This document shows, piece by piece, positions 5,368 through 5,679 of a stretch of DNA of 5,679 bases. This stretch comes from Desulfurellales bacterium (GTDB lineage: Bacteria; Campylobacterota_A; Desulfurellia; Desulfurellales; Hippeaceae). Position numbers and translations under genes: made by a program. The stretch is taken from assembly GCA_027074255.1 (NCBI GenBank), contig JALTDI010000256.1, forward strand, positions 1-5,679. Direction: 5' to 3'. The notes under the pieces were generated by a model. It saw only the letters and a program-made list of their open reading frames with translations, did not search any database and was not told the DNA's origin. Position 1 is the stretch's first letter; each line of letters starts with the position of its first letter.

Positions 5368-5407
5368 AAAAAAACAAAAAAGAGATGCTTCATACATTAC
5401 GCTTCTC
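5368..5407 (-). terminator. Weak hairpin with long T-tract, possible terminator
   Basis: GAGAAGC (5407-5401) and GCATCTC (5388-5382) pair over 6 of 7 positions with one A-A mismatch and a 12-nt loop. A T-rich run interrupted by a single G (5381-5368) follows. It may end transcription arriving from beyond the window edge and so insulate the phosphorylase promoter. The stem is weak and AT-rich, and no gene upstream of it is identified, so the call is tentative. Confidence 0.35.
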
Positions 5408-5441
5408 AAACGTTTTTTAACCATGTTCGTTTATTTTCTTC

Positions 5442-5470
5442 TTGACTTGAATTGAAATAATTTTTAATAT
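5442..5470 (+). promoter_or_regulatory. Candidate plus-strand sigma-A promoter in the upstream region
   Basis: TTGACT (5442-5447), a 17-bp spacer and TAATAT (5465-5470) match the consensus at 5 and 4 of 6 positions. It points away from the operon, with a start near 5477. No credible ORF follows in the window: the first ATG after an adequate distance (5513) gives only 12 codons. It could serve a small RNA, a gene beyond 5679, or nothing. Confidence 0.35.
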
Positions 5471-5491
5471 TTAGGCCAATTGCTTATGAAG

Positions 5492-5508
5492 TAATATAAG
5501 CTATATTA
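5492..5508. repeat. AT-rich inverted repeat TAATATA-AGC-TATATTA
   Basis: Perfect 7-bp inverted repeat with a 3-nt centre. An overlapping second pairing, GCTTAT (5483-5488) with ATAAGC (5496-5501), could form a competing hairpin in a plus-strand transcript. It lies 20-30 nt downstream of the plus-strand promoter candidate. In DNA this AT-rich, both readings could be chance. Confidence 0.4.
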
Positions 5509-5679
5509 TATTTATGGGGGGTGTCCTTTTAAAAATTCATTTTCACAATTAAGCCGGAGTTTTGCATAACAGGCAAAAAATGGAAACAAGAAGGCAATAT
5601 ATGATTATATTTGAATGAAGAGCCCAAACACCTTAAACCAAAGTCTTTTTAAAGCTTTGAAGGATTCATCCATATTTGG

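Larger units (their letters stand above)
5408..5679. other. Non-coding upstream region with no recognised gene
   Basis: No frame on either strand gives a recognisable protein. The longest stretch touching the edge is minus-strand 5679-5605, 24 codons ending in TAA. It reads MDESFKALKRLWFKVFGLF and a few more residues; this could be the end of a gene beyond the window or a chance opening. Other contents are an 8-bp palindrome AAACGTTT (5408-5415), the plus-strand promoter candidate, a very AT-rich stretch (5451-5515) with a 7-bp inverted repeat, and a G6 run (5516-5521) at an abrupt change of composition. I recognise no riboswitch, tRNA or CRISPR repeat here. Confidence 0.5.

Noticed and set aside
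5549..5579. Hairpin-like GCCGG...CAGGC in the upstream region as a terminator or riboswitch stem.
   Set aside because: Only four pairs with a mismatch and a 12-nt loop. No T-run follows on either strand in the correct position and no known aptamer core was recognised.

Overview
The window is a compact, low-GC stretch in which every recognisable gene lies on the minus strand. From its upstream end (high coordinates) to its downstream end the order is: purine nucleoside phosphorylase, MTA/SAH-type nucleoside deaminase (mtaD), ispE, spoVG, tRNA-Gln(UUG), prs, long-form L25 (rplY/ctc), and a 3'-truncated pth at the window edge. SpoVG, a CTC-type L25 with an acidic tail, TTG start usage, strong purine-rich ribosome binding sites and the ispE...spoVG...prs-ctc-pth order all point to the Firmicutes. 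A spore-forming clostridial lineage is most likely, but I cannot name a genus.

Region by region. Positions 5319-5679 hold no convincing gene. They contain an extended -10 promoter with an overlapping inverted repeat just upstream of the first gene, a possible weak terminator hairpin, a good-looking promoter pointing the opposite way (plus strand), and an AT palindrome beside a run of six G. Positions 5312-2108 are a tightly packed block of four genes (0-nt junction, 4-nt overlap, 5-nt gap) that is almost certainly one transcript. A Rho-independent terminator follows spoVG, and its U-tract runs directly into the first base of tRNA-Gln. prs, rplY and pth then follow with short gaps. A sigma-A-like promoter (TTGAAA, 17 bp, TATGAT) inside the spoVG reading frame could feed the tRNA-prs-rplY-pth part.

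How the genes fit together. The deaminase and the phosphorylase form a plausible two-step route: an adenine nucleoside by-product (methylthioadenosine, 5'-deoxyadenosine, SAH or adenosine) is deaminated to the inosine form, which is then phosphorolysed to hypoxanthine and a sugar 1-phosphate. The phosphorylase keeps the Asn that reads 6-oxopurines but has Ile where ordinary PNPs have the His that holds the ribose 5'-OH, so it may prefer 5'-modified inosines. PRPP from Prs would allow recapture of hypoxanthine. IspE makes isoprenoid precursors. L25 and Pth serve translation, and SpoVG is a nucleic-acid-binding regulator.

Relative to the well-known Bacillus subtilis order (ispE-purR-yabJ-spoVG-glmU-prs-ctc-spoVC/pth), purR, yabJ and glmU are missing here, and tRNA-Gln occupies the glmU position. 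I see no clearly novel defence or mobile system. The points most worth a second look are the phosphorylase specificity, the terminator-tRNA junction and the non-coding upstream end.
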